DNA of 64,000 bases from an uncultured Gammaproteobacteria bacterium (lineage in GTDB: Bacteria > Pseudomonadota > Gammaproteobacteria > UBA4575): contig OX638335.1 in NCBI GenBank assembly GCA_951812785.1, forward strand, positions 833,501 to 897,500, in the 5' to 3' direction. The position numbers were made by a program, and so were the translations under genes. Shown here piece after piece: positions 11,432 to 19,695 of the stretch (the first letter of the stretch is position 1; each line of letters starts with the position of its first letter). The notes beneath the pieces were generated by a model. It was not told where the DNA came from. It ran no database searches and saw only the letters and a list, made by a program, of their open reading frames with translations.

Positions 11432-11944
11432 ATGAAATATATTATTGAATATTACATTCGTTTGGCATTACTGAGTGCAAAGCCGCAAGATGGGCCCTCT
11501 TCGTATGTATTTCAGAAAATATTAATATGTTTTTATCTGGGGCTGTCTATATTAAATGCGCTTGCTATTTATGGGTTTTCGAGAAGTGCTGTACATGGCG
11601 GGCTGGATCTAATTTTGTTGTATATGTTTACTCGGCTAATTTTGCGCGATAAGAAAGAGTGTATTAATCAAACATTTAATGCATTTTTAGGTGTGAGTGT
11701 TTTTATTGGAGTGCTGCATACAATTTTCTCCTATACATTTATTGTTGATCAGGATACACAAACAATCTCGGATCTTGGCAAGATTCTGTTTCTTCTGGTC
11801 TTTATTTGGATAGTCATTGCATATGGCCATATTGTGCGACATGCAGCCGAATTGAATCTAGCAGTAGGTGTTTCGATTAGTTTGGGCTATACAGTGCTTA
11901 ATGCCATGATGCTTCTTTCAATTTCAGAAATGTTAAAGATATAA
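11432..11944 (+). CDS. Hypothetical integral membrane protein (170 aa, about four helices)
   Basis: The 170-residue product has about four hydrophobic segments (near residues 30-50, 55-70, 83-105 and 120-165) with a basic N-terminus and short loops (LRDKKECINQ). I do not recognise the family; the layout is loosely like Yip1-type small membrane proteins, but nothing decisive is visible. It begins 5 bases after the lpxA-family stop and ends 1 base before the mpl start, so it is very probably translated from the same messenger as both. Confidence 0.6.
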   Translation: MKYIIEYYIRLALLSAKPQDGPSSYVFQKILICFYLGLSILNALAIYGFSRSAVHGGLDLILLYMFTRLILRDKKECINQTFNAFLGVSVFIGVLHTIFSYTFIVDQDTQTISDLGKILFLLVFIWIVIAYGHIVRHAAELNLAVGVSISLGYTVLNAMMLLSISEMLKI

Positions 11945-11945
11945 A

Positions 11946-13303
11946 ATGCATATTCACTTCCTTGGTGTATGTGGAACATTTATGGGCGGCTTAGCGTTGT
12001 TAGCTAAGCAAATGGGCTATCAGGTAACGGGGTCTGATGAAGGCGTGTATCCACCAATGAGCACGCAACTTGAAGTTGCAGGCATTGATTTGATTGAAGG
12101 TTTTGATGCGGCGCAATTGGATATACGCCCAGATCAAGTTGTCGTCGGCAACGTGATGACGCGAGGTCATGCAGTAGTTGAACGTATGCTCAGTGAGCAA
12201 TGGCCAATGATGTCTGGCCCTCAATGGTTGAGGGAACATTTGCTACAAAGTCGTTGGGTGTTGGCTGTGTCTGGCACACATGGAAAAACAACCACAGCCA
12301 GTATGCTTGCATGGATATTGGAGAATGCAGGCCTGGGTTTTTAATAGGGGGCGTACCACATGATTTTGGCGTGTCAGCGCGTATAGGTAACAGGCCTTTT
12401 TTTGTCATTGAAGCAGACGAGTACGATACAGCATTTTTTGATAAGCGATCTAAGTTTGTTCACTATCAACCACGGACATTAATTATTAATAATATTGAAT
12501 TTGATCATGCAGATATATTTCGTGATCTTAAGGATGTGCAGAAACAATTTCACCATGTTGTAAAAATTCTTCCACAGTTGGGGAAGTTGATCTTTAATGG
12601 TGATGATAAAAATATTCAAGAAGTACTAGATTTGGGTTTGTGGTCAGAGAGCGAATCGTTTGGTGCTCAATCATCTTGTTATTGGCATTTGGGTAGTGTC
12701 CACGATAAGAAGAAGCCTTATAAGTTTTCTATACAAAAAAGTAAGAAATATGAAGGGCGATTATCTCTGCTTGGAGAACATAATGCATTGAATGCGATTG
12801 CTGCGATAGGAGCAGCTAGACATGCTGGTGTTACTGTAGAGCAATCATTAAAAGCACTAACAAATTTTTCAGGTATTAAACGGCGTTTGGAAAATAGAGG
12901 CGAGTATGATGGCGTCACTATATATGATGATTTTGCTCATCATCCGACAGAAATTAAATGCACTCTTGAAGCATTTAAGCAGCAATATGATAAGCAGCGC
13001 ATGATAGTCGTATTTGAGCCGCGTTCGAACACTATGCAAATGGGTGTCTATGCGCATCACTTAAAGGAGGCATTGTCGTCAGCGACAGAGTTATGTGTTT
13101 ATGATGGTGGTGAGCTAAGTTGGTCTGTAGAGCAGGTATTATCCGGCTTACATAGCAATATATTCACTAATATAGAGCGTTTGGTCGAATACCTGCTGTC
13201 AATTTTGCAGCCTCAACATAATGTACTTATCCTCAGTAATGGTAGTTTTGGTGGTGTATGTGAAAAGCTTATCGCCGCTCTTAATCAGCGTTTGCATCAT
13301 TAA
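11946..13303 (+). pseudogene. mpl: mpl (murein tripeptide ligase), one -1 frameshift
   Basis: Mpl recycles cell-wall tripeptide by ligating it to UDP-MurNAc. The N-terminal part (11946-12344) carries HFLGVCGTFMGGLALLA and the ATP loop SGTHGKTTTAS, then stops at TAA 12342-12344. The rest continues in the -1 frame with FLIGGVPHDFG, EADEYDTAFFDKRSKFVHY, NNIEFDHADIF, VYDDFAHHPT and FEPRSNTM, through to 13303. The switch lies at a run of five T (about 12337-12341). One extra T would restore G-F-L-I-G-G exactly. Even when repaired, the loop is about two residues shorter than in E. coli Mpl (GYKPGF). The call is a disabled gene. A sequencing error in the T run or ribosomal slippage at T-TTT before the stop are alternatives. 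Mpl is dispensable in E. coli. Confidence 0.85.
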
Positions 13304-13481
13304 TGCGCAAGTGAAGGAAACCCATTGCTTGAAAGACGGCAACGCAGAATAAATTTAAGCGCTACTGCAAAATTTCAGATCTTAAGTTTATCAAAATTTA
13401 GTCTTTTAGAGAATTCTATGGCTACGCAAGCATATATACTTTAATTTATGCTAGACCGAATTTTTGTACAGTAAATTAAAT

Positions 13482-14084
13482 ATGCATCTTCCATTATTCC
13501 CGCTAAATTCAGTAATATTTCCAGGCGGCGTATTGCCGTTACGTATTTTTGAATCGCGTTATTTGGATACGGTGAAAGAATGCTCACGTAACCAAAGCGA
13601 ATTCGTTATTTGCTTAATTAAAGATGGAAGCGAAGTGGGCGATGCGGCAAAACATCAGAATATTGGTACTGCATGCCGCATTGTTGATTGGGAGACTTTG
13701 TCTGATGGCTTGCTAGGGATTATTGCGCAAGGCTAAGCAAGAGTTGAAATAAAGATGACACAAATACAAGAAAATCAATTGCTCATAGGTAATGTGGAAT
13801 ACTTGATGGAAGATGATGATGGAATGCTTCCAAGGGAATTTGATGAATGGGCACAGTTAATTTCTTCCATCACAAAAGAATTAGGTGAGCCATTCAGTCA
13901 GCAGGTGAAAAAGCCACAAAGTGCTCACTGGATAGCTGCAAGATTGACAGAATATTTGCCATTTGAATTAGAGCAAAAACAACGTATTCTTGAGATAGAT
14001 CATCCATTGGTTCGCTTGGAGCATCTGCGTGATGTATTAAGGGATATCGAGTACTATTATTCACAAGGAAATTTTAATAATTAG
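13482..14084 (+). pseudogene. LON substrate-binding-domain protein, interrupted by in-frame TAA
   Basis: The N-terminal half begins LPLFPLNSVIFPGGVLPLRI, the hallmark of the PF02190 LON N-terminal domain found as a stand-alone protein of about 190-200 residues. The frame hits TAA at 13734-13736 after GIIAQG and then continues in the same frame with GNVEYL and the helical second half through to 14084 (ARLTEYLPFELEQKQRILE). The intact product would be 200 residues, the family's usual size. The TAA is one C-to-T change from CAA. The downstream part has its own ATG at 13755, but translation of a separate half-domain is doubtful. The thioredoxin-like gene follows at once. Confidence 0.8.
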
Positions 14085-14098
14085 GAGTCACTATAGCC

Positions 14099-14467
14099 AT
14101 GCTGGAATTAAATTCTGATAACTTTAACGATACAATTCAGGGGAACGATATTGTCATTATTGATTTCTGGGCAGAATGGTGCGGGCCATGTAAATCTTTT
14201 GCGCCTACATTTGAAATGGCATCGAAAAATCATACTGATGTTGTATTTGCTAAAGTGAACACAGAAGAGCAAACCGAGCTGGGTCAAGCGTGTCAAATTC
14301 GTTCTATCCCAACACTGATGTTGTTTAGAGAACAGGTTTTATTATTTAATCAGGCAGGTGCTTTAGCGCCTGCGCAGTTAGAAGATATTATTGAAAAAGT
14401 TAAAGAGCTTGATATGAATCAGATGCGTGCATCTATGGATGCGGAAGAGAAAAAAGAAAACAAATAG
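14099..14467 (+). CDS. Thioredoxin family protein
   Basis: A small cytoplasmic thiol-disulfide oxidoreductase. The 122-residue protein has the thioredoxin fold with active site WCGPCK (Cys28 and Cys31), the preceding FWAEW strand, and the cis-proline segment IRSIPTLMLF. A charged, lysine- and glutamate-rich C-terminal tail (about residues 105-122) extends beyond the usual 108-residue thioredoxin. There is no signal peptide. A GGAG ribosome binding site precedes the ATG. It lies 14 bases after the broken LON gene and about 40 bases before an ABC exporter. Whether it is the main thioredoxin or an accessory one cannot be told. Confidence 0.9.
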   Translation: MLELNSDNFNDTIQGNDIVIIDFWAEWCGPCKSFAPTFEMASKNHTDVVFAKVNTEEQTELGQACQIRSIPTLMLFREQVLLFNQAGALAPAQLEDIIEKVKELDMNQMRASMDAEEKKENK

Positions 14468-14505
14468 GAAATCTAATTAACTAACTATACAAAGCATAAA
14501 AACTA

Positions 14506-16290
14506 GTGCCAGCAACATATACATTTAAATATATCGTTCAGTTGGCGCTGCAACACCGGCGTACTTTAGTTGCGGGCAATGTAATTGCTATATTTGCTGT
14601 TCTAGCCAGTGTGCCTATTCCCTTGCTAATTCCTTTGTTGGTTGATGAAGTATTGCTTGATCAGCCGGGAAAGGTGGTTGACACATTTAACTGGCTATCA
14701 TCAAGTGTTGATCATAGCCCGCTATTTTATATCGCCGGTATTTTAATTGTTACCGTTATTCTTAGAGTTGTCTCAGTGCTGCTGAACATATGGCAGACCA
14801 AAAAGTTTGTTGGTATATCTAAAGACGTCATCTATAAAATTCGCTCACAGTTGTTAAATAGACTTCAATCAATTGCCATGTCTGAATATGAAACAGTCGG
14901 CAGTGGTACGGTTTCTTCTTTGTTTGTGACTGACTTAAATACTGTAGATACCTTTGCTGGTGAAACGGTAAGTAAGGTAATTGTCTCAGTATTAACTATC
15001 ATTGGTGTGGCAGCGATTCTGCTTTGGTTACACTGGCAGTTAGCCCTATTCATACTTTTGATGAATCCTGTGGTGATTTATTTCACTATGGTGATGGGTA
15101 AGCGCGTAAAGAATTTAAAGAAGAATGAAAATAAAGCCTTCGAAGTGTTTCAACAAGCACTGACAGAAACGTTAGACGGCATCCAACAGATTAGGGCGAG
15201 TAATCGCGAGAAATTTTATCTTTCACGCGTAGATAAGCTGGCTGCAAAAGTGCGTGATCACTCATCAGCATATTCATGGAAGAGTGATATTGCTAATCGA
15301 TTGTCGTTTGTTATATTTCTGGCTGGGTTTGATATCTTCCGTGCAGTAGGCATGGCGATGGTATTGTTTGCCGGATTGTCGATCGGTGAAATGATTGCAG
15401 TATTTGGGTATCTCTGGTTTATGATGGGGCCTGTGCAAGATGTGCTTAATATTCAGTACTCATACTATAGTGCTAAGGCGGCGCTAGGCCGGATTAATGA
15501 ATTAATGTATTTGCCAAACGAACCAATTTATAAACACGAAAAAAACCCATTCCTTAATCAAGAAGGCATGAAGGTTGATATAGAGGGTGTTAAGTTCGCT
15601 TATGGTGACGGTCCTTATGTCCTTAATGGGGTTAACTTATCTATAGCTGCAGGCGAAAAAGTTGCATTAGTGGGTGCTAGTGGTGGGGGTAAGTCTACCT
15701 TGGTGCAAGTGTTACTAGGGCTATATCCACCATTATTTGGGGAGATTAAATTCAACAACGTACCAATTGAGAAAATCGGCATGGAAGTGGTGCGAGAACA
15801 CGTTGCTTGTGTATTACAATATCCAGCGCTATTTAACGATTCTTTGCGTATGAATTTAACGTTAGGCAGAGAAGTGTCTGATGATCAGCTGTGGCAAGTA
15901 CTAGAAGTCGCACAGATACGTGATGTTGTTGAAGATATGCCGCGAGGTTTAGATAGTCTATTGGGTATGGATGGAATTAGATTGTCTGGTGGGCAACGTC
16001 AGCGTATTGCGATTGCACGTATGGTGCTTACCAATCCTAATGTGGTGATACTCGACGAGGCTACATCAGCGTTAGACGTAGAGACTGAAGCGCGAGTACA
16101 TGATTCCTTGCAGAAGTTTTTGCAGGATAGAACCACAATAATTGTCGCTCATCGATTGAGTGCAGTGAAACAAGCAGATAGAGTTTTTGTGTTTGATAAT
16201 GGAGAAATTAGTGAACATGGTAGTCATGAAGAGCTATTAGTTTCTAATGGCCTATATACAAAACTATACGGACGCCAGCAAGCTGGATAG
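14506..16290 (+). CDS. ABC exporter, fused membrane and ATPase domains
   Basis: A 594-residue half-transporter that probably works as a homodimer in the inner membrane. The N-terminal 310 residues contain six hydrophobic helices (first at about 24-45), typical of type IV ABC exporters such as MsbA or bacteriocin/lipid exporters. The ATPase domain has Walker A GASGGGKS (residues 390-397), a Q-loop at VLQYPALF, signature LSGGQRQR (about 491), Walker B VVILDEATSALD and the H-loop VAHRLSAV. The start is GTG at 14506. The substrate is unknown and no peptidase domain is present. Confidence 0.92.
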   Translation: MPATYTFKYIVQLALQHRRTLVAGNVIAIFAVLASVPIPLLIPLLVDEVLLDQPGKVVDTFNWLSSSVDHSPLFYIAGILIVTVILRVVSVLLNIWQTKKFVGISKDVIYKIRSQLLNRLQSIAMSEYETVGSGTVSSLFVTDLNTVDTFAGETVSKVIVSVLTIIGVAAILLWLHWQLALFILLMNPVVIYFTMVMGKRVKNLKKNENKAFEVFQQALTETLDGIQQIRASNREKFYLSRVDKLAAKVRDHSSAYSWKSDIANRLSFVIFLAGFDIFRAVGMAMVLFAGLSIGEMIAVFGYLWFMMGPVQDVLNIQYSYYSAKAALGRINELMYLPNEPIYKHEKNPFLNQEGMKVDIEGVKFAYGDGPYVLNGVNLSIAAGEKVALVGASGGGKSTLVQVLLGLYPPLFGEIKFNNVPIEKIGMEVVREHVACVLQYPALFNDSLRMNLTLGREVSDDQLWQVLEVAQIRDVVEDMPRGLDSLLGMDGIRLSGGQRQRIAIARMVLTNPNVVILDEATSALDVETEARVHDSLQKFLQDRTTIIVAHRLSAVKQADRVFVFDNGEISEHGSHEELLVSNGLYTKLYGRQQAG

Positions 16291-16363
16291 ACTTATTAGC
16301 TGCCATATTCGTTATGAATGGATTGTTATATAATTTCACTGCTATTTTATTAAGGTATTACTT

Positions 16364-17245
16364 ATGTCTAAAGGACAACCTGCCATACTTTTAGATGTTC
16401 CTGCGCACTCACGTTATTTAACGTTCGTGATTAAAAATTCTAATGAATTAAAAAATGTGCTTGCTTCCTTATCTCATATAGTGGATGGCAGCAGTGTAGC
16501 CATGGGTATCGGTCTTGAAGTGGTCACGACAATGCATGAAGAAGTGCCGGGTTTACGTTTATTCCCGAACTTGAGTAAAGCGCAGGTGCCAGTGTCTGCG
16601 ACACCTGGTGATTTGTGGTTTTGGCTTCGTGGCGATGATCGAGGAGAATTACTGCATCGTGGTCGTGCTATTGAGGTGATTGCTAAACCTGCGTTTGAAT
16701 TAATCAATGCAGTCGATGGATTTAAATATGATGATGGTCTGGATCTCACCGGCTATGAAGATGGTACTGAAAACCCTAAAGATGAATTAGCACTGCAAAC
16801 TGCGTTAATGACAGGCGAAAGTGTGAAGATGGATGGATCTAGTTTTGTTGCCGTACAGCAATGGTTACACGACTTGAATTATTTTGAGAGTTTGCTTGCA
16901 GAGCAGCAAGATAATGTATTTGGTAGAACTAAAGAAACTAATGAAGAGATCGACGACGCACCTAATAGTGCTCATGTGAACAGAGTAGAACAAGATGACT
17001 TCGATCCGCCCGCTTATGTTGTACGTCGATCCTCTCCTTGGATTGAGAATCAGCAGTCAGGACTTATGTTCGTATCATTTGGGCATTCATTTGATGCATT
17101 TGAAGCGCAGCTTAAAAGAATGGTGGGTTTAGATGACGGTATAACTGATGCTTTGTTTAATTTTTCAAAACCGTTGGCAGGAAACTACTACTGGTGCCCT
17201 CCGATTGGTAAAGAAGGACTCGAGCTTGCTCAAATTATGAGCTGA
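16364..17245 (+). CDS. DyP-type heme peroxidase
   Basis: A 293-residue dye-decolorizing peroxidase close in size to E. coli YfeX. It has the family GXXDG motif at residues 130-134 (GYEDG, followed by TENP) that supplies the distal Asp, the SAHVNR segment with the likely proximal heme His, and the C-terminal GLMFVSFGHSFDAFE and PLAGNYYWCPP blocks. There is no signal peptide, so it is cytoplasmic. It sits immediately upstream of a Fur box and the hemP remnant, a context of heme and iron handling. Physiological substrate unknown. Confidence 0.93.
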   Translation: MSKGQPAILLDVPAHSRYLTFVIKNSNELKNVLASLSHIVDGSSVAMGIGLEVVTTMHEEVPGLRLFPNLSKAQVPVSATPGDLWFWLRGDDRGELLHRGRAIEVIAKPAFELINAVDGFKYDDGLDLTGYEDGTENPKDELALQTALMTGESVKMDGSSFVAVQQWLHDLNYFESLLAEQQDNVFGRTKETNEEIDDAPNSAHVNRVEQDDFDPPAYVVRRSSPWIENQQSGLMFVSFGHSFDAFEAQLKRMVGLDDGITDALFNFSKPLAGNYYWCPPIGKEGLELAQIMS

Positions 17246-17283
17246 TCTGAATAATTAAAAGGGATATTGCTTGCAATCACGAA

Positions 17284-17298
17284 TGATAATGATTATTA
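17284..17298 (+). promoter_or_regulatory. Fur box upstream of hemP remnant
   Basis: The 15 bases TGATAATGATTATTA match the 7-1-7 Fur consensus (TGATAAT-N-ATTATCA) at 14 of 15 positions. The site lies 40 bases before the ATG of the hemP remnant, where a Fur site that blocks RNA polymerase is expected. It can be read as an operator that has outlived its gene. Confidence 0.75.
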
Positions 17299-17337
17299 GC
17301 GTATTGTTAATCTATCTTCTTATTTAGGAGCAGTCAT

Positions 17338-17501
17338 ATGTCCAACCAACTATCTCTATCATAAATAAGCAAAATACATCAAATTCAGCAGTATCAGTCA
17401 CAAACTTGTTAAAGGGCAAGCGCTATGCCTAGATAAGTCATGCGGACAAGACTTATTTGTTACAACTAACAAAATCAAATAAGTTGCTGTTGACTAAATA
17501 A
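17338..17501 (+). pseudogene. hemP: hemP/hmuP-type hemin uptake regulator, broken
   Basis: HemP proteins are small (about 50-70 residues), Fur-regulated and linked to heme uptake, with a conserved ending of the form I-x-H-x-G-x-x-Y-x-L-R-x-T-x-x-x-K-L-x-L-T-K. Here TTAGGAG plus ATG (17338) opens a frame that stops after 8 codons. In the -1 frame the sequence continues VTNLLKGKRYA, an in-frame TAG at 17430-17432, then ISHADKTYLLQLTKSNKLLL plus TK and TAA at 17499-17501, which is the HemP ending. One missing base after the start and one nonsense codon therefore disable it. The strong Fur box at 17284 supports the identity. Confidence 0.72.
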
Positions 17502-17520
17502 TTACAAATTTATTAGAAGT

Positions 17521-17660
17521 AACTTCTCCTGTAATTTAAGTGGCCTTGACTCCGCTACTTAAACTTGAGGTACTCAAGCCAGGGCCTATCACTTTTTACC
17601 TAACAGTAAATAAGTGAGTGACCTCCTCATATCCACCTAGGCCGGTAGCCAGAGTATTTT
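17521..17660. other. Structured intergenic stretch of unknown role
   Basis: No gene is seen between the hemP remnant and bufA. The stretch contains several nested inverted repeats: the perfect hairpin CTTGAG-GTA-CTCAAG (about 17563-17577), an enclosing imperfect pair (AAGTGGCC near 17538 with GGGCCTATCACTT), and a second hairpin (CACTTTTTAC with GTAAATAAGTG near 17590-17615). It lies upstream of the predicted bufA promoter, so it would be transcribed only from the Fur-controlled promoter or as a separate RNA. It does not match any riboswitch consensus that I know. Confidence 0.4.
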
Positions 17661-17668
17661 TTAAATTA

Positions 17669-17695
17669 TGTAATCAAATTGACTTCAATTTCGTC
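17669..17695 (+). promoter_or_regulatory. Candidate ECF-sigma promoter of the buf operon
   Basis: TGTAATC at 17669-17675 and CGTC at 17692-17695 are separated by 16 bases. This resembles ECF promoters of the TGTAAC-N16-CGTC form. Predicted transcription would start near 17703, about 60 bases before bufA. The sigma factor encoded at the end of the same operon is the natural candidate to read it (inference). Confidence 0.5.
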
Positions 17696-17764
17696 TTATA
17701 GAGTGAGTGCAAGCAATCCTCAAAAATTGTTTGCGATAACTTTACTTATTCCGGAGGACGGAAA

Positions 17765-18049
17765 ATGAATAAAAAACTTGTTGTAGATTCAGCTATCGCT
17801 ACTATCTTTTCAGTGGGAATGCTAGCAGTCACTCAAGCACAGGCAGTTCCAGATCAACCTAAAGAATGGGAAAAATGTGCTGGTATAGCTAAAGCTGGGA
17901 AAAATGACTGTGGTGCACTCGATGGAAAACATGGTTGTGCAGGCCAAGCTACGGTTGATAATGACGATACTGAATGGGTTTATGTGCCTGGCGGTACATG
18001 TGCAAAAATTACTGGTGGTGTTGTTGCTAAAGTAAAACCTGCTAAGTAA
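17765..18049 (+). CDS. bufA: BufA1-like bufferin precursor (DUF2282)
   Basis: A 94-residue exported RiPP precursor. Residues 1-27 form a signal peptide (basic start, hydrophobic core, AQA before the cut). The mature part has the DUF2282 pattern with four Cys at positions 38, 49, 58 and 79, in the contexts EKCAGIAKAGKNDCG, GKHGCAGQA and VPGGTCAKI. In described bufferins the neighbouring DUF692 enzyme converts core Cys residues to thiooxazoles and the peptide binds copper in the periplasm. The ribosome binding site CGGAGG is very strong and lies 8 bases before the ATG. The gene heads a five-gene operon with bufB, bufC, an ECF sigma and its likely anti-sigma. Assignment to the family is firm. 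Copper as the metal here is inferred from family knowledge. Confidence 0.9.
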   Translation: MNKKLVVDSAIATIFSVGMLAVTQAQAVPDQPKEWEKCAGIAKAGKNDCGALDGKHGCAGQATVDNDDTEWVYVPGGTCAKITGGVVAKVKPAK

Positions 18050-18059
18050 TTAGTTTGCC

Positions 18060-18944
18060 ATGAGCATGCGTAGCCCTAATTTTATTGATTCATCAACTCT
18101 GAAAGGAATCGGAGTCGGGTTACGTGCGCCTCATGTTGCTGAGATTTTAACTAACCAGCCAGAGCTGGATTGGTTTGAATTACTGGCAGATAATCACATT
18201 GCTGAAGGTGGGTGGTTACGCAGACAAGCAATAGAGGTCGCTAATGTTTACCCTGTGACCATGCATTGCGTGGGCATGTCGATAGGCTCAATAGACCCAA
18301 TTAATTTTGACTACCTGAAAAAAATAAAAAACTTAGCAATGGAGATAAATCCAAAATTAATATCGGATCATCTGTGCTGGACATCACTGCACACGCATTA
18401 CTCACACGACTTGCTACCGCTGCCTTATACAGAAGAAGCGTTAATACACGTTGCAAGTCGAATTAATCAAATTCAAGACTATTTGGGCGTTCGCATTGCG
18501 GTAGAGAATGTTTCAGCGTATCTCACATATAAGCATTCAATTATTAATGAAGTGGAATTTATAAATGCGCTGGCACAGAAAGCAGATTGCTCAATTCTAT
18601 TCGACATTAACAATTTGTATGTTAATCAAGTTAATAACGGGCAAGACAGTGATGAATATATAAATAATATTGACGTTAATCGTGTTGCCGAAATTCATTT
18701 GGCAGGATTTGAAGAAAAAGAAAATTATTATTTAGATGCACATAACAGTCATGTTCATGAGGATGTTTTGGTGTTATATGAAAAGTTTCTTTCTTGTAAT
18801 AAGGATATTCCTACATTAATAGAATGGGATCATGATATTCCTGAATTTTCAGTGTTATATGGCGAAGCAATAAAAGCGAAAAATGTACATCGAATGTTTA
18901 ATGATAAGCGGGAGAGTGAATATGAACTCGCAGATGCTAGCTGA
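18060..18944 (+). CDS. bufB: BufB-like DUF692 multinuclear iron oxygenase
   Basis: DUF692 (MNIO) enzymes use a multi-iron centre to modify Cys in RiPP precursors (MbnB, TglH, ChrH, BufB). The 294-residue protein shows the TIM-barrel signature positions that carry iron ligands: GVGLRAPH at the N-terminus, TMHCVGMSIGS, SDHLCW, VENVS, FDINNLYVN, EIHLAG, DAHNSHVHEDV and LIEWDHDIP. It begins 10 bases after bufA and overlaps bufC by 23 bases, so the three are translated together. Its substrate is presumably the adjacent precursor. The frame is complete. Confidence 0.93.
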   Translation: MSMRSPNFIDSSTLKGIGVGLRAPHVAEILTNQPELDWFELLADNHIAEGGWLRRQAIEVANVYPVTMHCVGMSIGSIDPINFDYLKKIKNLAMEINPKLISDHLCWTSLHTHYSHDLLPLPYTEEALIHVASRINQIQDYLGVRIAVENVSAYLTYKHSIINEVEFINALAQKADCSILFDINNLYVNQVNNGQDSDEYINNIDVNRVAEIHLAGFEEKENYYLDAHNSHVHEDVLVLYEKFLSCNKDIPTLIEWDHDIPEFSVLYGEAIKAKNVHRMFNDKRESEYELADAS

Positions 18945-19689
18945 AATTCAAAATCAATTCTGGAGTGGATTGAAGTATTCCGATAATGAAATCATATCAG
19001 CTATCCATGAGAGTGATGACTTCAAATCTACCGATAGATTTGGAGTTTACCGCAGCAATGCCAGATATTTACATGTATCAGTACTGATTAGCGTATTTCC
19101 AGTGTGTGAAAAAATACTAGGTAATGAAAACTTTAAGCAGATAGCAAAAAAATATTTTAATGACAATCCTTCTTGTAGCCCAGATCTGAATGAATATGGA
19201 GAATACTTTCCAAGTTATTTATATGGTCTAATTATGCAACGTGCAGAATTAGAGGAGTATAAATATCTTGTTGATCTTGCACAGCTAGAATGGAATAGGC
19301 AAAAAGCTTATTTCTGTGATGATGCGGTAGACTTAGATATGACAGTGTTTCAGCAAAGCTGTGAACGAATGGGCGGCGAGATTGTGTTTTCGCTACAACC
19401 AGGGATATCTATACTAGAAACACAATTCCCAATTGTTGCATTATGGGAAATGTATCAAAGTGGCTCAATTGAAAAAGAAGTTAAGTTTATTCAGCAAAGC
19501 GAATATTTGTGTGTTTATAGGAAGGAATTTCAAGTGCAACATGAAAAAATTGATGCCGATATTTTTAATCTAATGAAAGCAATCCAAAATAAATGCACTC
19601 TGTCAGCAATTGCTGAAATTTTCCAGAAAAGTGCACGCTTGAATGCAGCAATTGAAAAAGTTATTAAACGCAAATGGTTGAAAGTTTAA
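18922..19689 (+). CDS. bufC: BufC-like DUF2063 protein, bufferin maturation partner
   Basis: DUF2063 proteins accompany DUF692 oxygenases and are thought to bring the precursor to the enzyme; the old label of DNA-binding domain is not supported by that role. The 255-residue product has the N-terminal family pattern (LAEIQNQFWSGL, DRFGVYRSNARYLHVSVL, FPVCEKILG) and a C-terminal winged-helix-like region (NKCTLSAIAEIF). The ATG at 18922 follows a GGGAGAG ribosome binding site inside the end of bufB; the frame is open from 18883, but the upstream codons lack such a site. Overlap with bufB indicates translational coupling. Confidence 0.88.
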   Translation: MNSQMLAEIQNQFWSGLKYSDNEIISAIHESDDFKSTDRFGVYRSNARYLHVSVLISVFPVCEKILGNENFKQIAKKYFNDNPSCSPDLNEYGEYFPSYLYGLIMQRAELEEYKYLVDLAQLEWNRQKAYFCDDAVDLDMTVFQQSCERMGGEIVFSLQPGISILETQFPIVALWEMYQSGSIEKEVKFIQQSEYLCVYRKEFQVQHEKIDADIFNLMKAIQNKCTLSAIAEIFQKSARLNAAIEKVIKRKWLKV

Positions 19690-19695
19690 TTAGCA

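Noticed and set aside
17521-17660. Known riboswitch (TPP, cobalamin, manganese, fluoride, GEMM) upstream of bufA
   Set aside because: None of the invariant sequence blocks of these classes was found by eye on either strand. Reported as unexplained instead.
18883-18921. Upstream start for the DUF2063 gene
   Set aside because: The extra codons lie inside bufB and have no ribosome binding site. ATG 18922 has GGGAGAG in front.
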